A stretch of DNA of 64,000 nt, taken from Drosophila pseudoobscura (lineage: Eukaryota > Arthropoda > Insecta > Diptera > Drosophilidae). Shown here piece by piece: positions 45,604-58,947 of this stretch (the first letter of the stretch is position 1; the number at the start of each line of letters is the position of its first letter). The notes under the pieces are model-generated. The model was not told the DNA's origin. It saw nothing but the letters and a program-made list of their open reading frames with translations, and searched no databases. The DNA lies in assembly GCF_009870125.1 (NCBI RefSeq), contig NC_046681.1:12847001-12911000 (forward strand), written 5' to 3'. Both the position numbers and the translations under genes were made by a program.

Positions 45604-48600
45604 GTGAGTAGCTCTCTCCGCGGTCTGGCTCTCTCGCTCTCTCGCACTCTCTCTCCCTGTCGTGCGGGTGACCCAAACGCAACGAAACGCATTCCAATGC
45701 GCATTTGGCCCTTATTCCCCCTCCATCACGCACAGAGACAAACAGGGTTGTTACAGTGAACTCTCTGTCTAACAGAATATATGAGTGTTAGCTGTTCCAT
45801 TAATGGGAAATATCTATGTAGTTTCTACTAGGTATCCACTGTGGATACCCTAATCTTTCAACTGACTGGAAATAATAATAAATAATAGAATAAGTAAAAT
45901 TTCCCCTTAAGTCAGTGTCCACTGTACTTTTACTGTCCCCGCTTAATGGAGTTGTTATGAAAAGTTGTTTTTTGATTCTCAAACTCTCTTTTGTGTTGTT
46001 TTTGGGAACGTTTCTCGCATGACAAATGAGGTTCTACCGAGTGTAGTAGACCCGGGCTGAGAAGTTGTACCAGAGGGGCGCTCCATCCGGTGATAAACTC
46101 TGACTCGATGTAGTCATGATTGTATTGGGTTTCAGTAGGTACATAAGTGACACGTCACAGTAGCTGTGTGTTTCTGAAGAATTGTTCTGTTAATTTAACC
46201 AGACTTACGCCTATATTTTACCGATAAAAGAATGCCAGGTTTTATTCAGATCAGTTTACATTTCAATAATAACAAAGAATTCTCTTGAAAGTTCTGAACT
46301 TTTATCTTCGCAATGTTCCACTCCCATATATCTCGCCACAACGAAAGATAAACCGAATTCATATTCCGTTTCCACGAGCGATTGTTAAAACATTTCACCT
46401 TCACCGGTGCTTCTTTTGTTTACTGTTTCTCCGAAGTAAATATTTAATATTTATATTTGTATAATTTATATTTTTGCAATTTGCAATTGGAGTCCGGTAA
46501 CAGCCTGTGGCCTTAAGGTGGTTTCGTGTAACTGTGAAAATTGGCATATAAAATACATATATTGTGTTATAGTAGTATGTTCGGAATATAATTGTAGCTA
46601 CCTAAATTACCGGATTTAATTTAAATGGGATATACTTTTTTGATTGTTTGTTACTGGCCTTGATACTTTAGAGAATAGTCTAGCATTAAATCGATTCTAT
46701 ATGCTCAGGGCCGACTCATTGCAATTAGGCCGCATTATAATCTAGAGCTATGTCAATGTTAGCGGATCCACTAGATGCTGCAGACTCTCAGGAAGTTCCT
46801 AGGGCTTTAACTTGTTTACCTTAGTTTATCAGTGTTGTGTAGTTTGTTTTGGAGCCGGCATAAATAGTTATAAATGTTTAAATATGTACCTGAAACCCGA
46901 ATCTTTTGTTTGTCTTTGCTATCGAAAGAGAGATAAGAACTACAGATTCCGGTAATTCCAATAAGACGTTGAGACGTTTTTTTATTGCACAAACATTCAT
47001 TAGATTTAGTGTATGGCCATACTCGATTGTAGAGTTTTATGTTACGCGTATTGGGACAAGCAAAAACTGAACAATTCAGCTGTGCAGCTGTACAGCTGCT
47101 GGCCGCCTTTTGAAGCCAGTGGATTGCCTTGGCGAATCTATTTAGGGGCCATGGAGCTCTCAAACGCGTACGTGCAAATTGACAAATTATTCTCATTGCA
47201 ATTGATGTTTGCAGCTCGCATTTGTGGCCAGATTTATAGATACGTTTTTAACGATTCTCTCGGCCGTGCAGCGCTTAAAATGTAAAATCAAAAATCAATA
47301 AAATGTATTTTCTTTTGCCCATTTGCATAATTTTCTTTGCTGGCTTGCCGGCCGCAGGCTGACCCTTCGACGTTCTAAGGCCAAGAGCATTATTAACCCA
47401 TTGTTGTTGCCATTTCCACAGCGCCCAGCCGTTTCCTCGACAACAGCTGCGTCCCCAGCCCCAGTCCCGGCACCAGGCACAGCCGCAGCCTCGTCGCCGG
47501 ATGTGGCGCCCGCTGTTTTGACAACTGAGAGTACGCACGTTAATCTGAATGCATCCGGCAGTGGCATTGTCAGTGGCAACGTTGCCAGCGGGGCGAGCGG
47601 CTCCACCCCGGCCCGACACCCCCAGCAGCTAATAAACCAAAAAGCAACGGTAGCCTCAGCCTCCTCCGTCCAGGCTCCAGCCTCGTCCTCCAGCCACCAT
47701 AACGGCAACGGGGCCCATGGCAGCAGCAGCACCAGCATACCCATGGATCAGGGCTCCGGCATGCGCACAATTGAACTGTCAACGGGTCGCATCCGTGAGG
47801 GATTTGGTAAGTACCTGCATCGTTTTTGGGTAGTACACCAGCTCAACAATTCTTGAATATCTATTTCTTTCCCCAATGATGTACGACAGCGAATGGCGAT
47901 GTGATTGTCACACTGCTTCCGGCCAACACCAAATGGCCTTGGATTACGCCCGCAATATTTCGTCCGGAGCTGGTGCCGGAGGAGTTGATGGCCCAGGGTC
48001 TGACGGTAAGCGGAATCAATTGCAAAATGATCTATCATCTAATGTCTCTCGATCGCCGCCCGCAGCTTACAGTGGAGGACTATGTGAATGCGATGGAGAC
48101 GCTGGTGAATGATTACCGCTTCACCGTGTACAACATTTGCTACAAGCGCATCCTCGTCTGCTGGATCCTGTTCGCCTTCACCGTGCTGCTGGCGTTGCTG
48201 TTCTCGGGCCTGCAGGGCGTGGCCCTGTTCGCACTGGGCGTGGGCTGGTTATTCTTGAATGCGGCGGCCATATTCCTGTGTATGTGGGTGAAACTGCGGC
48301 TGTCGCGCGGCCTGGAGAAGTGCCTGGCCCGGGTCAACAAGCAGCTGATGCGTCACAAAATACTCCTGGTGCTGGATGACCGAGGCCGCATCTCGTGCCA
48401 CAAGGTCAACCTCTGCTTCATGTACTTCGATGCCACGCAGTGCGTGAGCTTCCTCAACGAGTTCCTGGAGCACACGGAGCAAAACGGCGGCGAGGCCATC
48501 AAGGCGGGCTGGGAGGCCAAGCTGGACATTGATCTGAACGATATTGTCATTCAGGGCAGTCAGCCAGTGAGGATGCCGCGTAAGCAGGTGAGCGAGTATT

Positions 48601-49013
48601 TTGATTTCATGCGAGTACAGTCGGTTGGGAGATTTTACATGCATATATGCATATGTATATGAATTCAGGTAGTTGTTGCTTCTTTCATCATCATCCCCTC
48701 TCGAGCCTCTCGATCCCACCTCTGTCTATCTTTCTCTCGCTGCCACTCACGCACCTCACCAATTATTAACTGCTCTCTCTAGGCCTTTGCCCAGGAGCTC
48801 TTCCTTAGCTATCTGCAGCGATGGGGCAAGGATTTCCTGCGTCGTCGCCTCGACTGGACGGTCCAGGAGGCGGGAGTCCACGAAACGCCCAGGCACCTGC
48901 AGTCGTCCATCTGCCCCTGTCAGTATGAGGAGGAATTGCTGCGCAATAAAATCAAAATTAGCCTGCAGCATCGCCAATGCTGTGGCATCAACTGCATGGG
49001 CTGCTGGCTCTGA
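45271..49013 (+). CDS. TMEM268 (DUF4481) family membrane protein, isoform with exon 5a
   Basis: A poorly characterised two-helix membrane protein homologous to human TMEM268/C9orf91. Exons are 45271-45603, 47422-47806, 47890-48005, 48066-48587 and 48783-49013, giving 528 residues with all phases consistent. The first 240 or so residues are Gln/Ser/Pro/Ala-rich and specific to this lineage. The conserved part begins near GFANGDVIVTLLP. Two adjacent hydrophobic helices follow (about 48147-48290, WILFAFTVLLALLF... and ALFALGVGWLFLN...), then HKILLVLDDRGRISCHKVNL and CFMYFDATQCVSFLNEFLE, aligning with RHRVLLGV...LWFVYFDLENCVQFL in TMEM268. The C-terminus carries CPCQYEEELL, like CPCQLIEAYI of human. 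The ATG at 45271 (CCAAATGG) is chosen as the first in-frame Met. An alternative homologous last exon lies downstream. Confidence 0.88.
45604..47421 (+). other. TMEM268-like intron 1
   Basis: A 1.8-kb intron. A - strand frame near 46030-46110 reads HDYIESEFITGWSAPLVQLL but has no further support. Nothing else was recognised. Confidence 0.75.
47422..47806 (+). CDS. TMEM268-like exon 2
   Basis: Acceptor TTTCCACAG. A Ser/Ala/Pro/Thr-rich segment ends MRTIELSTGRIREGF, where the conserved region begins. Donor GTAAGT, phase 1. Confidence 0.85.
47890..48005 (+). CDS. TMEM268-like exon 3
   Basis: Encodes ANGDVIVTLLPANTKWPWIT to MAQGLT. The next intron is only 60 nt and a multiple of three without a stop. 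It is treated as an intron because GLT joined to LTVEDYVNAME aligns with the human protein (GIQVPADQYRSLAE). Confidence 0.85.
48066..48587 (+). CDS. TMEM268-like exon 4, two transmembrane helices
   Basis: 174 codons containing LTVEDYVNAMETLVNDYRF, both hydrophobic helices and the HKILLVLDD and CFMYFD motifs. It ends RMPRKQ before GTGAGC. The donor serves both alternative last exons. Confidence 0.9.
48783..49013 (+). CDS. TMEM268-like last exon 5a
   Basis: Acceptor CTCTCTAG. Encodes AFAQELFLSYLQRWGKDFLR, then ICPCQYEEELLRNKIK and a Cys-rich end CCGINCMGCWL. Homologous to exon 5b 433 bp downstream. Confidence 0.85.
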   Translation, partial: AFAQELFLSYLQRWGKDFLRRRLDWTVQEAGVHETPRHLQSSICPCQYEEELLRNKIKISLQHRQCCGINCMGCWL

Positions 49014-49445
49014 AATCACAGGCAGAATCTCTCTGATTTGTACACACAAGAATTGTAATTTTCCGTGTTTTGATTAGCGTGAATGAATTAAATTGCAGAA
49101 CGAAAACAAAAGCACACAAAGTTTTGTCATTGTATTGTATTTTTAAGCAATTAATTTGATATGATTTGATTTCGTTACAGTTAGTTTCAGTTTCAGTTTC
49201 AGATTCAGATTAAGTTTCGTTTTTCGTTTACCGTTTAATTAAAAACGCAGCCCGAAAGTATGCAGCACATTTCTGTTATTGCATTTAAATAATCCGCACT
49301 TTCATGACATGACCCATCCACCATTCATGACGATTACCACCCACTCCAGTTGCTAACCCACTCGATCTACCCAAATATCTCATCTCAATATCTGCTTACT
49401 CTTCTGTGTTTCTCATTTCCCGATCTACCCCTGATCTCTCTGTAG

Positions 49446-49667
49446 GAGCGCGGACTGCAGCTGTTTCTGCGCTACGGCTCCCGTTGGGGCATGGAGGCGC
49501 TGCGGGGCCTGGTGGACGTCACGCCCCTCGAGCCGGGCCGCCACTGCGGGCAGTTTCAGTGCCCCTGCCAGTACATCAAAGAGCACTTGCAGTGCAAACC
49601 GCGAGGCAAGTTCAAGTGTTGCAATTTCGTCCATTGGGTGTTGGCATCTGAGCGCTACGATAGCTAA
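49446..49667 (+). CDS. TMEM268-like alternative last exon 5b
   Basis: Acceptor CTCTGTAG, same phase as 5a. Encodes ERGLQLFLRYGSRWGMEALR, then QCPCQYIKEHLQCKP, CCNFVHW and ASERYDS before TAA at 49665-49667. The Q-LFL-RWG and CPCQY positions align with 5a. Using it gives a 525-residue isoform. Confidence 0.8.
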   Translation, partial: ERGLQLFLRYGSRWGMEALRGLVDVTPLEPGRHCGQFQCPCQYIKEHLQCKPRGKFKCCNFVHWVLASERYDS

Positions 49668-50435
49668 ACTGTTTTCTAAATGTGAATTTTTGCCGTCCAT
49701 TGCTGTACATTTATTTGCCATTGTGTCATTGTGTAACTAGAGAATTTATCGTGTACTACGTGATGGCGAGGCCATGCTAGAGAGGCTTTGTGAATTTATT
49801 TTTTGTTTTCTCCTACTTCTGCATTAATTGGGCATGTAAATATTTTGGGAATACATAAACATATATCTTTTAGGATAAGATCAGAAAATACCAACAAGCT
49901 ACCAAAACATACATGTAGAGGCTGCCAGTGAATGAGGCTAAAAATACTTCCAATAATACATTCATGCAAGTGAAAAACTCTCTCTCTCGTTTCAGATGTT
50001 AGCCCCTAAGGCTTCGGTAATGTTTTGTAGTTTTTGGTATTTTTTTGGTGCAATCAACACCCTTAATACCTCCCTAACTCCCACCTCCCGCAACTTTATA
50101 TGTGTACAAAATTAACTCGAATGTTTTCTAAATTTGTTGTTCAACCATGTCTCTTTGACGCCTGCCACAGTCGCCATAAACAGCATTGGTCAAGTAGTTT
50201 GGACACGGTTCCCCTTGTTTGGTGGCTAGGTGTTGGCACAGATACCACAAGTACCCTGACCTTGACCCACAACACACACAGTTTCGAGTATGAACAAAAA
50301 CTAAGCCGTTTCGATATTATTATTTCAAAAATTATACCTAATGTTAACCGAATGCAAAACGAATGAATTTCTTATTAACGTAAGCACTGTGAAAATGTTC
50401 CATTTCTACTATATTTTGTTGGTGTCATGAATAAA
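49668..50435 (+). other. Probable 3' UTR of the TMEM268-like gene
   Basis: AT-rich non-coding DNA after the second stop, ending at an AATAAA (50430-50435). Further AATAAA hexamers lie near 50692-50700. Confidence 0.5.
50430..50435 (+). terminator. Candidate polyadenylation signal, TMEM268-like gene
   Basis: AATAAA about 760 nt after the exon 5b stop. Other copies nearby leave the used site open. Confidence 0.35.
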
Positions 50436-53400
50436 TGTCAAATATATGTATGTATGGATCAGTCTTTTATTGATTAACCCCCTCGTATGCGTATTACTGA
50501 TTCTACATGTCTCCTTTCATTGAACGCCTCTTACAGGTTATCCATGTGGGTGCATTGTCTATGGTTCGGATCCAAGTTTTCAGTATCGTTACTAGATCTG
50601 TTTATCATCATTTTAATACTTAGCCCCCAAATCGGGACTTGTTTGTGTTCGAAAGCTGCAATTTACACATATATATTTAATGTCATGTATACTAAATAAA
50701 TAAACACATTCTTCAACATTTTAATTTTTACTTTAATTCTCGCAAAACGTTCTCGTGAGTCGACCCTTCGCCCCCTTCTGCCCCTTCTGCCCCTTCTGCT
50801 CTTCTGAAATTTTTGTTTGTCGCTTAAACTCAATTTCCAGCAAAATGAAATACAAAATTAATTTGGGTGAACAAGAAAAAACTGTTGCCGTGTTTGGACA
50901 GCATAAAACTATGCACGAGTACAGTGCGTATCCGAAATATAAGACAGCGAGTCCTAAAAACACAAATATACTATGATATTGTGTCAGTTGTTGGACATCC
51001 AACATAATCCTACAATAAATGCCATCACTTGGGCGCAGACTACATGGCAATAGCTGAATCACTTACAGCTATGAAACGCACTGTATTTGTATATACCATA
51101 TGGGTTTCCCAGGTTTCAGAGGAACCCCTAATGGTCTGGCGCTTCCTGACTCTCCAATTTTTGGGGCTGTTGTGGGGCATGTGCCAGTTCAACTATTATT
51201 GCATTATTTTTTATTGCATAATTCAACTTAATGTTTTGCCGCATTTTAGCCACATTCAAGTTCCACAAATTGTGGCAGTGGCAAAAGTTTGCTGTGGCCC
51301 GTGCGTCGCCCGCTTTGCGTTGCATGTGTAATGACTCATTAACACGGTGCAGCATTTTGGGGAATGCCACACCATTCATTCCATTTTAATGCACGTGAGC
51401 CACTTAAATGCCTTCATTTAATATCATTTCTGCATTCAAATTAGCTGGCAGACGTTTGTATCTATGCTGATGGCTGATGGCTGGTGTCTGGTGGCTGATG
51501 GCCGATGCGGCTATTATATGTATGATGGAAAGCGTCAACTATCTTATTTGTGGGTAGGTATAATCGTACGTATATTCTGGCACTTTGATTTGATTCCCCA
51601 TTCCGTTCACCAATCCCCATGCTCCATGCCCCATGCGCCATGCCTGGTGCTTACCAAATCAGAGAAAAACACAACAGAATTAAAAACAAAACACGATTTC
51701 ACGCTCCAATAAAACAAATTCAAACTCTTGTGGCAGGCAGGGAGGCAGGCAGCCAGCGTGTGGCAAGAATGCGCCATTAAATTTTCACCAAACTTCGTCG
51801 AACTCGAGCAACTCGTTAGTCCAACTGCACTCCAATCGACAACGAGTCAAACGAGGTGCAACCATTGCCAAAGGCAGTGCCCCGCCAGAGGCGCGTAAAC
51901 TAATCGCAAACAAACAAACACACACAATCACCCGTACTCTCACCCGTACTGCCTCCAGTACCAACACCCACTTCTCCACTCCGCCACCCCATACCCACAT
52001 ACAATCATTACACTCATTCCCAAACCAAATTCGAGGCTCATCAAAGTTTTTCCTTCTCTACTGCTGCCACGGCTGCTGCTGCTGCTGCATTTTTCGGAAA
52101 TTCAATTCATTTGTGTAATTTTCATTTGAATTACAGCCATCAAAAGTGCCATGGTTAGAGAGAGGGGAGGCTGGCATGCCTGTGGGCGTGGCAAGCGCTG
52201 ATGGCCAGCACTTTGTGCATTTCATTCTAGAGGAAAATACGAGCACTGGTTGCCCTAACCAGAGGAAATTGTGTGATTGGATTTCAAATAGAAACATTCT
52301 TTCCTTGCCTTTAGCTGGTGAGAAAGAACAAACTTTAAGTACAATATAATCTTCTTGTTATATTTACAATTATACTTTAGAAATACATACGTATATTAGA
52401 TTAAATATAAATAACTATGCTCAACACCTTCTGTGTGTACTTTATGTACTTCATTTATGTTCTTATGCAATAAAAAGGTAATACCTTTCCAAGAACTTCC
52501 ATATGGGTCTCGTATAATAGAAGTTCTTTTGCATAAAGTTGTAGTTTCAAGACTGCAAATTATATATATTTATGGATATTTAAAAATCAATTTACAAATT
52601 GTTGACGACTAACAGAATAAAAATAATATTTTATATAAAATAAAGTAATTTCTGGAAACGAATTTAAATGAAACGACATTCAATAGCAACAGAAATAACC
52701 AGATATCTCTGCAAATCATTTTGTCATTCAAACCACTTTTCTATGTATTTAGTTTCCCCACCTTAGAGGCAAGGGAGGGTATCCAAAAAATCAGCGATTT
52801 GATTTTGGGCTCTCCCAAAATCGTTGTTATTTGTTGTATTTTTTTTTTCCTCCTGTCGACGCTGCCATCGTCGTTTTTGCATTTATTTTGCGGCTAAAAC
52901 TTTAATTGAGTTTTAAACCATTTTCCTGGTTGGCCTCCAGTCCCGCCTTCAACCCATCCCCCATCCGGATTGTTTATGTGGTATTTTTTCCAGAGCACCG
53001 CCTGGCCGGGAATGGAGCTGGGAGCTGGGAGGTAGCCAATGGCCTGGACTGGCCCCTCCTGGTCCCAGTCTTTGAGTGATGAGTTTTCCTGTAAATGTTT
53101 TTCTTCTTATTTTGTGTGTTTCGTTGCTTTTCCTTGCAGCCTCTGTGGGAATCTGTGAAGCTTTCGATGCACTGCTCTGCCTACACTTTAATTTTTTCCC
53201 CATCTTTTGTTTGGATTTTTTTTTTTAGTTTTTTGTTAGTTTCGGTTTTATGCTCGCTTTGCATTTTAAGTGCACAGTGTTTTGTTATTTCCACGGCTCT
53301 CTGGGAATGCATCGTTGTATATGAAAATAAACAGTAGGACAGTGGTACCTTACAGCCTAATATTGTTGGAAACATATGTAGATATTGGCAGAGTGGATTT

Positions 53401-56400
53401 CCCTAAATTGGTTTCCAACTAAATACTTTGCAATGACACTTTAAAAAAGCTTCGGGAAAAAGGGGTGGAAAAATGTTATAAAAAGAGCTAGAAGAATACC
53501 AAACGAGTGTGCTATCATAATAATATAGATACATTTGGCAAATGCCCCATTAATCATTGTTTTATTGCCGGCGAAACGATCTTGAATGTCCATTTGTTAT
53601 CAGATACTTAAGGGCCAACCAGTATGCAAACCATTAGCGAATGCCGCAGCATTGCCACCGCATTTGCAACACCTTTATGCCACACACATGCACAGGCACA
53701 CACACGCATGCACTTACACCTCTAATAAATATGGTATTAAATCCTTTTTAACAACAGGCAGCAGCGAGACAGCAAATACGGGACCACAGACCATCTATCA
53801 TCATAAAAATAAACCGGACAGAGACCAACAGGAACGTGCTGTCTGCCCCTCTCGAGCAGCTATAAAACATTAAACATGGAATCGTAGTAGGATCGTGGCT
53901 GGGAGGAGACCAGGACTGCGACTGGGACTGGGACTGGGGATGGAGCCGAGCACTGGTACAAGGCGACGCAGGTACAGGGACGAAGGGTGCACGGTTAGCT
54001 CCCTTGGCCACAATCAACATCATTAACGCGTGCTCTAAAAGCCATTTATTTAGTGGCCAATGCAGACAGGCCGAGCCATGTTAAAAATTCTAAAGGGCCC
54101 GAGGCGACAGCACCGACCGAGTGTGGGAAACTATAAATTTAACGCTTTTAGCATAATTGCTGGCGCATGTGCGTGTCGGCCCAAAAGACGAATGGATGAC
54201 GCTTAAGCGTTATGATAAGTGGCCGCCAAAGGATATAAGCGTCAACACTGGCGAACGCTAAGTTATGCCCTCCATCCGGCAATTACTCAATCGAGTCGTC
54301 AGTCCCCAGTCCTTAGTCCTCATGTTGGTTTTCCTTTCCACTCATATTACTTGGTCCAGGATGGCAATTACCACCATCCCACCGCTCGCAAAGCCTCGTC
54401 AGCCTGACCTTTATCAAAATATTTTGCAGCTTAATAAGCTTGAGAGGGACTGAGACTGGGCTGATGTTGTTTAACCCTTTTAGGCCAACAAACACTTCAG
54501 AGGGAAGGAGCACTAACAGTGAATATTTATCGTTTGTCTAATCGAGGCAAATCAGGTCAGGTCAGGAGGACAGGGAAACGAGTTCAATGGGGCGTATGCG
54601 TGATTTATGCGTTTCACATCCGTCGTAATTGCTTCAAATATGCGTGGACGCCCAATGAAAATTGACATCACTCAAAGAAGATGTATGTGAATAGGAATTA
54701 CGTAGAAAGAAAATACATTTCTTAGCTCTGTGCAAAGGCAGTCGAGAAAAAAGAAATGACAGAATGGGCTTTGCAAATTCCTCCAAATGCTAAGCAGAGG
54801 CTGACACAAACTATCCCCTTTAAGTAATGTTTTTTAGTAATCGTTCTGCTCTTGAGATCTTGGCTGATTACTGTTTCAATTACACTGAACAAAATAAATG
54901 AAAATTCTAAAGTTCTACTTCCGTTCTTTTTTAGCCTTGGAATTCTGTCTGTCATGTGTTCTCCTGCGCTCGACACTTTTTAATTGTTTTTGATAAGAGT
55001 GACTGCAAAGTTAAATTACATTTACCATCAAGGCAGTCCGTGCTTTCGTTTGTCAACCGAGTGTTGCTACGCAGAAGGACGCCTGCCGATCCCTGAGTCC
55101 ATTGTGATATGCGGATTTCGAGGAAAGCATAAGATATCCAGTCCCGAATGTGGCAAGGTAAGCGAATGTGGCATTGCTTTTACTTTTACTTACCTTGGTG
55201 GAGACCAGGCTGGACCTGCGCTCTGCCTGAGCCAACAAGTGAGCATCCAGAAAGACAAACACAATCCCATCCAGAGGCACGCGAATAGAAAAATGTCGTC
55301 TACGTTTGTTCCCCTTGCCTCCCCACTGCGGCTCTCTCCTTCGTGTTGACGCAGATTTAATTACAATGTTGGCGCTGCATTCACGTTTATGCCACTTGCC
55401 ACTAGGGATCCTCAGCCTCCGTTGTTATTGCTGCATGTGCAAACAGCTCTCCGCCCGCCCGTCGGGGTCTGGCCGACATGGAGCTGCTGCTGCTGGGGGG
55501 AATTGGTGTTGGACTGGCTGCCTCCTGGCGTGGAATAGTAGCTGATGCTTTTGTTTAACAACAAATACTCAGAGCGCTGAGCAGCCCCACATATGGTCCT
55601 AGCACCGCTGCTCTCGCTCTGGTCTCTGGTCTCTCCTCGTCTGTTGCTACTTTTATGCACTTTTACAAATTGAATTTTCCACTTGCATACGTCCCCAGAA
55701 TCGTTCCACACACAAAGGCCGTGTGCAAAACAAAGGGGGACCAAGGCGAGTAACGCTGCAGGATTCCCCCTTTGTTTCCGACACCTATTTTTGCAAACCC
55801 TTTTTTTATGAACCTTAACTTTGGTTATTTTTTATGGGCGTTGTTTTCTACATGCTGAAGGGAGCTCCATCTTCTCGGTGGTTTTAATCCATTTAGTAGG
55901 CGTATTATTTGTAAACCCTCCTTTAATTTGTATGATCCGAATTTGTGCTTTGAATCTTTATATATAATGGTGATTACCATTGCCTTAACAGATGGCCGAG
56001 CTACGACTTTGTACGACTTAAATCGATGTAACCTTCTCCTTATTCAATAATAGTGAATACTTGAAACTCTAAACAAACCTTTGGCAGATCCGATTCTATG
56101 TTTATACAATCGGTGAACAAACATATCGACTGTTTAAATATGCATTGCTGTAGGATTGTCTGTAGGAAAAATAAGCCAAAATGTAGAACAAGTCGACAGA
56201 CATGTCTTACATTTCACATGCCTCGTTCCACTACTAATTGTGTGGAAATTTCGCTCATTTCCACTCGACGGCTTTTCAATGGCAGCCGCAACAATTGCCA
56301 CACAGCTGAGGCAGCAAAAACTGCAACCATTTCTATAAGCGTGCCGCAACAAAAAGACGAAAATCTGTTTGGCCTGGTTTTTCAGAAAATTCTGTGCATG

Positions 56401-58380
56401 TGCTACGCATTTCACTCTTGCTTTCCCTCATTGTGTGTTTGTGCTCTCGTTTTTCTCTTTTTTTTCTTCAGTTGTTTTGGTAAATTGTTGGATGAAAAAC
56501 TGGAGGAGGGAGGGCCTTGTGTGTTCGGTCAGGTGCATAATCGGACGATGTTGGCCAAATGTCCATTAAAAATATCATTCTGATTTAAGTTTAAAGTGAG
56601 TAAAATAATGCTAAACTCTCTCATCAGGAGTATTCCTTTCTAGAGATGGTTCTCCGCCCCTCACAGTGGTGTCATTGAAAGGCTGATTTTGGTTTGTTTT
56701 TGTTTGCTTGTTTATTTTGCTGTAAACCTTTGCATACATTTACATACAAATATGTCACACAGATATGCCGCCACTTATCCACATAGATAGGTCTATAGAT
56801 ATATATGTATATATAGTTATATTATGAGATATAACTAACTAAAGAGTTGTATATCGTGTTCCGTTTGCATCTTTAGTTTCGGCTGAGCTTCTTACGTAGG
56901 CTTAAATATTCATTCTGTTCAATTACATTTGAACATAAATCCTCTTTCCTTTGGGCTTCCCATGCTGTCCGGCTCTGGGGTTTGGTTTCTACATTTATAT
57001 ATTTATATTTATTTAATTTTTTCAACATTTTAACATTCATTTCAACTTAAATACTTTAATGATTTGGATTTATTTACAAATGTTAAAGCGGAAAGTTTGT
57101 GTGGCAATTCTCGCTTAAATTTGAAGAGAGCTTGCTGGGTCTTAGGCATAACTAAATGAGTCTGAATTTATACAAAAAGTTGCTCTCATATACTATATGT
57201 ATGTACAGTGTCATGGAATGCATTTAATATCCATTAACGTTACTTTTTATTTAAATATTTACATTGAAAGTAGTACAAAAAGTGCACTAATTAAACTCCC
57301 ATTAACATGAGCAACACCGAAAGTAGGCGGAAAAAATAGACAATTTTCAGGCAATACATTAGTTTTAATGGGTTTTTTACGTTGCTTCGAAAAATGTGAA
57401 TTGAAACAAATCGAAAGCGATAAAAACCATATCTTTAGCAGCTGCCATTTTCCACGACAAACGACAAACAATTGGATAACTATTATATTTGGTTATATTT
57501 GTAGCATCAACCGTATATCTATTAAACGACTTAATTCAACACTTACATACACTTCTTTGCTATTCTGTGGCTTATTTATGTCGTTTTAAATTTTGGTTTT
57601 CTATACTTTATACGTTTGCTAAATTTACTAGGTAAATTCGCTATGTATGCTTATTTTATGCATAAATACTTTCATCTAAATGCAAATTTGATTAACCGTT
57701 TTTCACACATTTTTTTGGTTTCTGTTCTTGGACTATAATTAATTTATTTCCATCTAATTGGATCTATTTATGGTTTTTACATTACGCAACACATTTTTGT
57801 AGTCATTCAGCTCTGCCGCTTTTGTCCGTTTTGCCTTTTCATGTACATAAATGTTTTCCATTTTTTAATATTTGAATGATTACAGCAAGCTAAATGTTTG
57901 TTTCATCATTAAAGAATTAAAGACTTGAACATGGAAACTGAGAAAGAAAGATGCAAATGTTCGGAGAGATATTTTCCTTAAATGATCTTTATTTATAAAT
58001 CTTAAATCATTTCATTACCTATTGGTCATGCTGATGCTGATGGTAGGTATCAAGAAGTTAATCACAAAAACAACTAATTTTTAATTGAAGAACACAAATT
58101 GAGCTTGGGCCTTAATATTTTACCAACTAATCAGATACGGCTTGACCTTAATAATATTGATAAACAGATATACATACATATACGAGTATGTCTTTCAGAC
58201 AGATGCTGTGAGCTGTTCTCTGCGCATCCCGATAATTACTTATCCGCAATTATACCCAGACACACTGAAAATGGAGTTGCAGTTTTTACTCAATCAATTG
58301 TCAATCAACTCAAAGCCCGTATGACATTCAACATGATTTTCATTTTACGCTCTAACATAAACATATCTATATCTAATGTA

Positions 58381-58424
58381 TTTGTATTTGTATCTGTATC
58401 TGTATCTGCATCTGTATCTGTGTG
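58381..58424. repeat. GTATCT hexanucleotide array
   Basis: About seven imperfect copies of GTATCT or GTATTT. Non-coding. Confidence 0.8.
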
Positions 58425-58658
58425 TAAGTATGTATACCACGAACTGCAGCTGTCAGTGCTGCCTTTTCCATTCCTTGTCTACGAGCTCACGTCCTGCTCT
58501 GCGTCCACGTCCACGTCTTGCTGGTTTGATTTTATTTTTCAAGCTGCTCTTGTGCCCCAAATGAGTTTCTTTTTTCTTTTGCAATTATTTGATTTCATCT
58601 TGAAAACTTTCGAAGGCAGGGCATTGCAAATGTATTTGGCCTGGCTGCGGATGTGGCT

Positions 58659-58688
58659 GTTGTTGTTGTTGTTGTTGTTGTTGCTGTT
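58659..58688. repeat. GTT trinucleotide repeat
   Basis: About nine GTT copies, reading as poly-Leu or poly-Thr in overlapping frames. No evidence of coding use. Confidence 0.8.
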
Positions 58689-58882
58689 GGCTTTGTTGCT
58701 CTTGTCGCTGCGGCGTGTATGGCGACAACCTTATTACCAGCGCCTGCCCAAAATGTAAGCATTAAATGTTGCCTATGCGCCGTGCTAATAGAAAATGTGG
58801 CGATGTGGCGGCCGATAAAATGCAGCAGCATCGGGAGGAGCACAACAAAGCTGCCAGCCAATATTACTATGCAAATGAGCAT

Positions 58883-58947
58883 TGGCCATTGCCTTTGCCA
58901 TTGCCTTTGCCACTGCCACTGCCTCTTCCACTGCCATTGCCGTTGGC
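58883..58947. repeat. TGCCAT-type hexanucleotide array
   Basis: About ten imperfect copies of TGCCAT, TGCCTT or TGCCAC. Confidence 0.8.

Noticed and set aside
46030..46110. Minus-strand frame HDYIESEFITGW in TMEM268-like intron 1
   Set aside because: Too short and without splice sites or a family match. Could be an old relic but is not supported.
54984..55349. Frame ending ECGK before a GTAAGC donor-like site
   Set aside because: Only the donor looks real. No acceptor, no recognised family, and the composition is ordinary for non-coding DNA.
58099..58758. 219-codon open frame on +
   Set aside because: Crosses hexanucleotide and GTT arrays, reading as Val-Ser and poly-Leu. Not protein-like.
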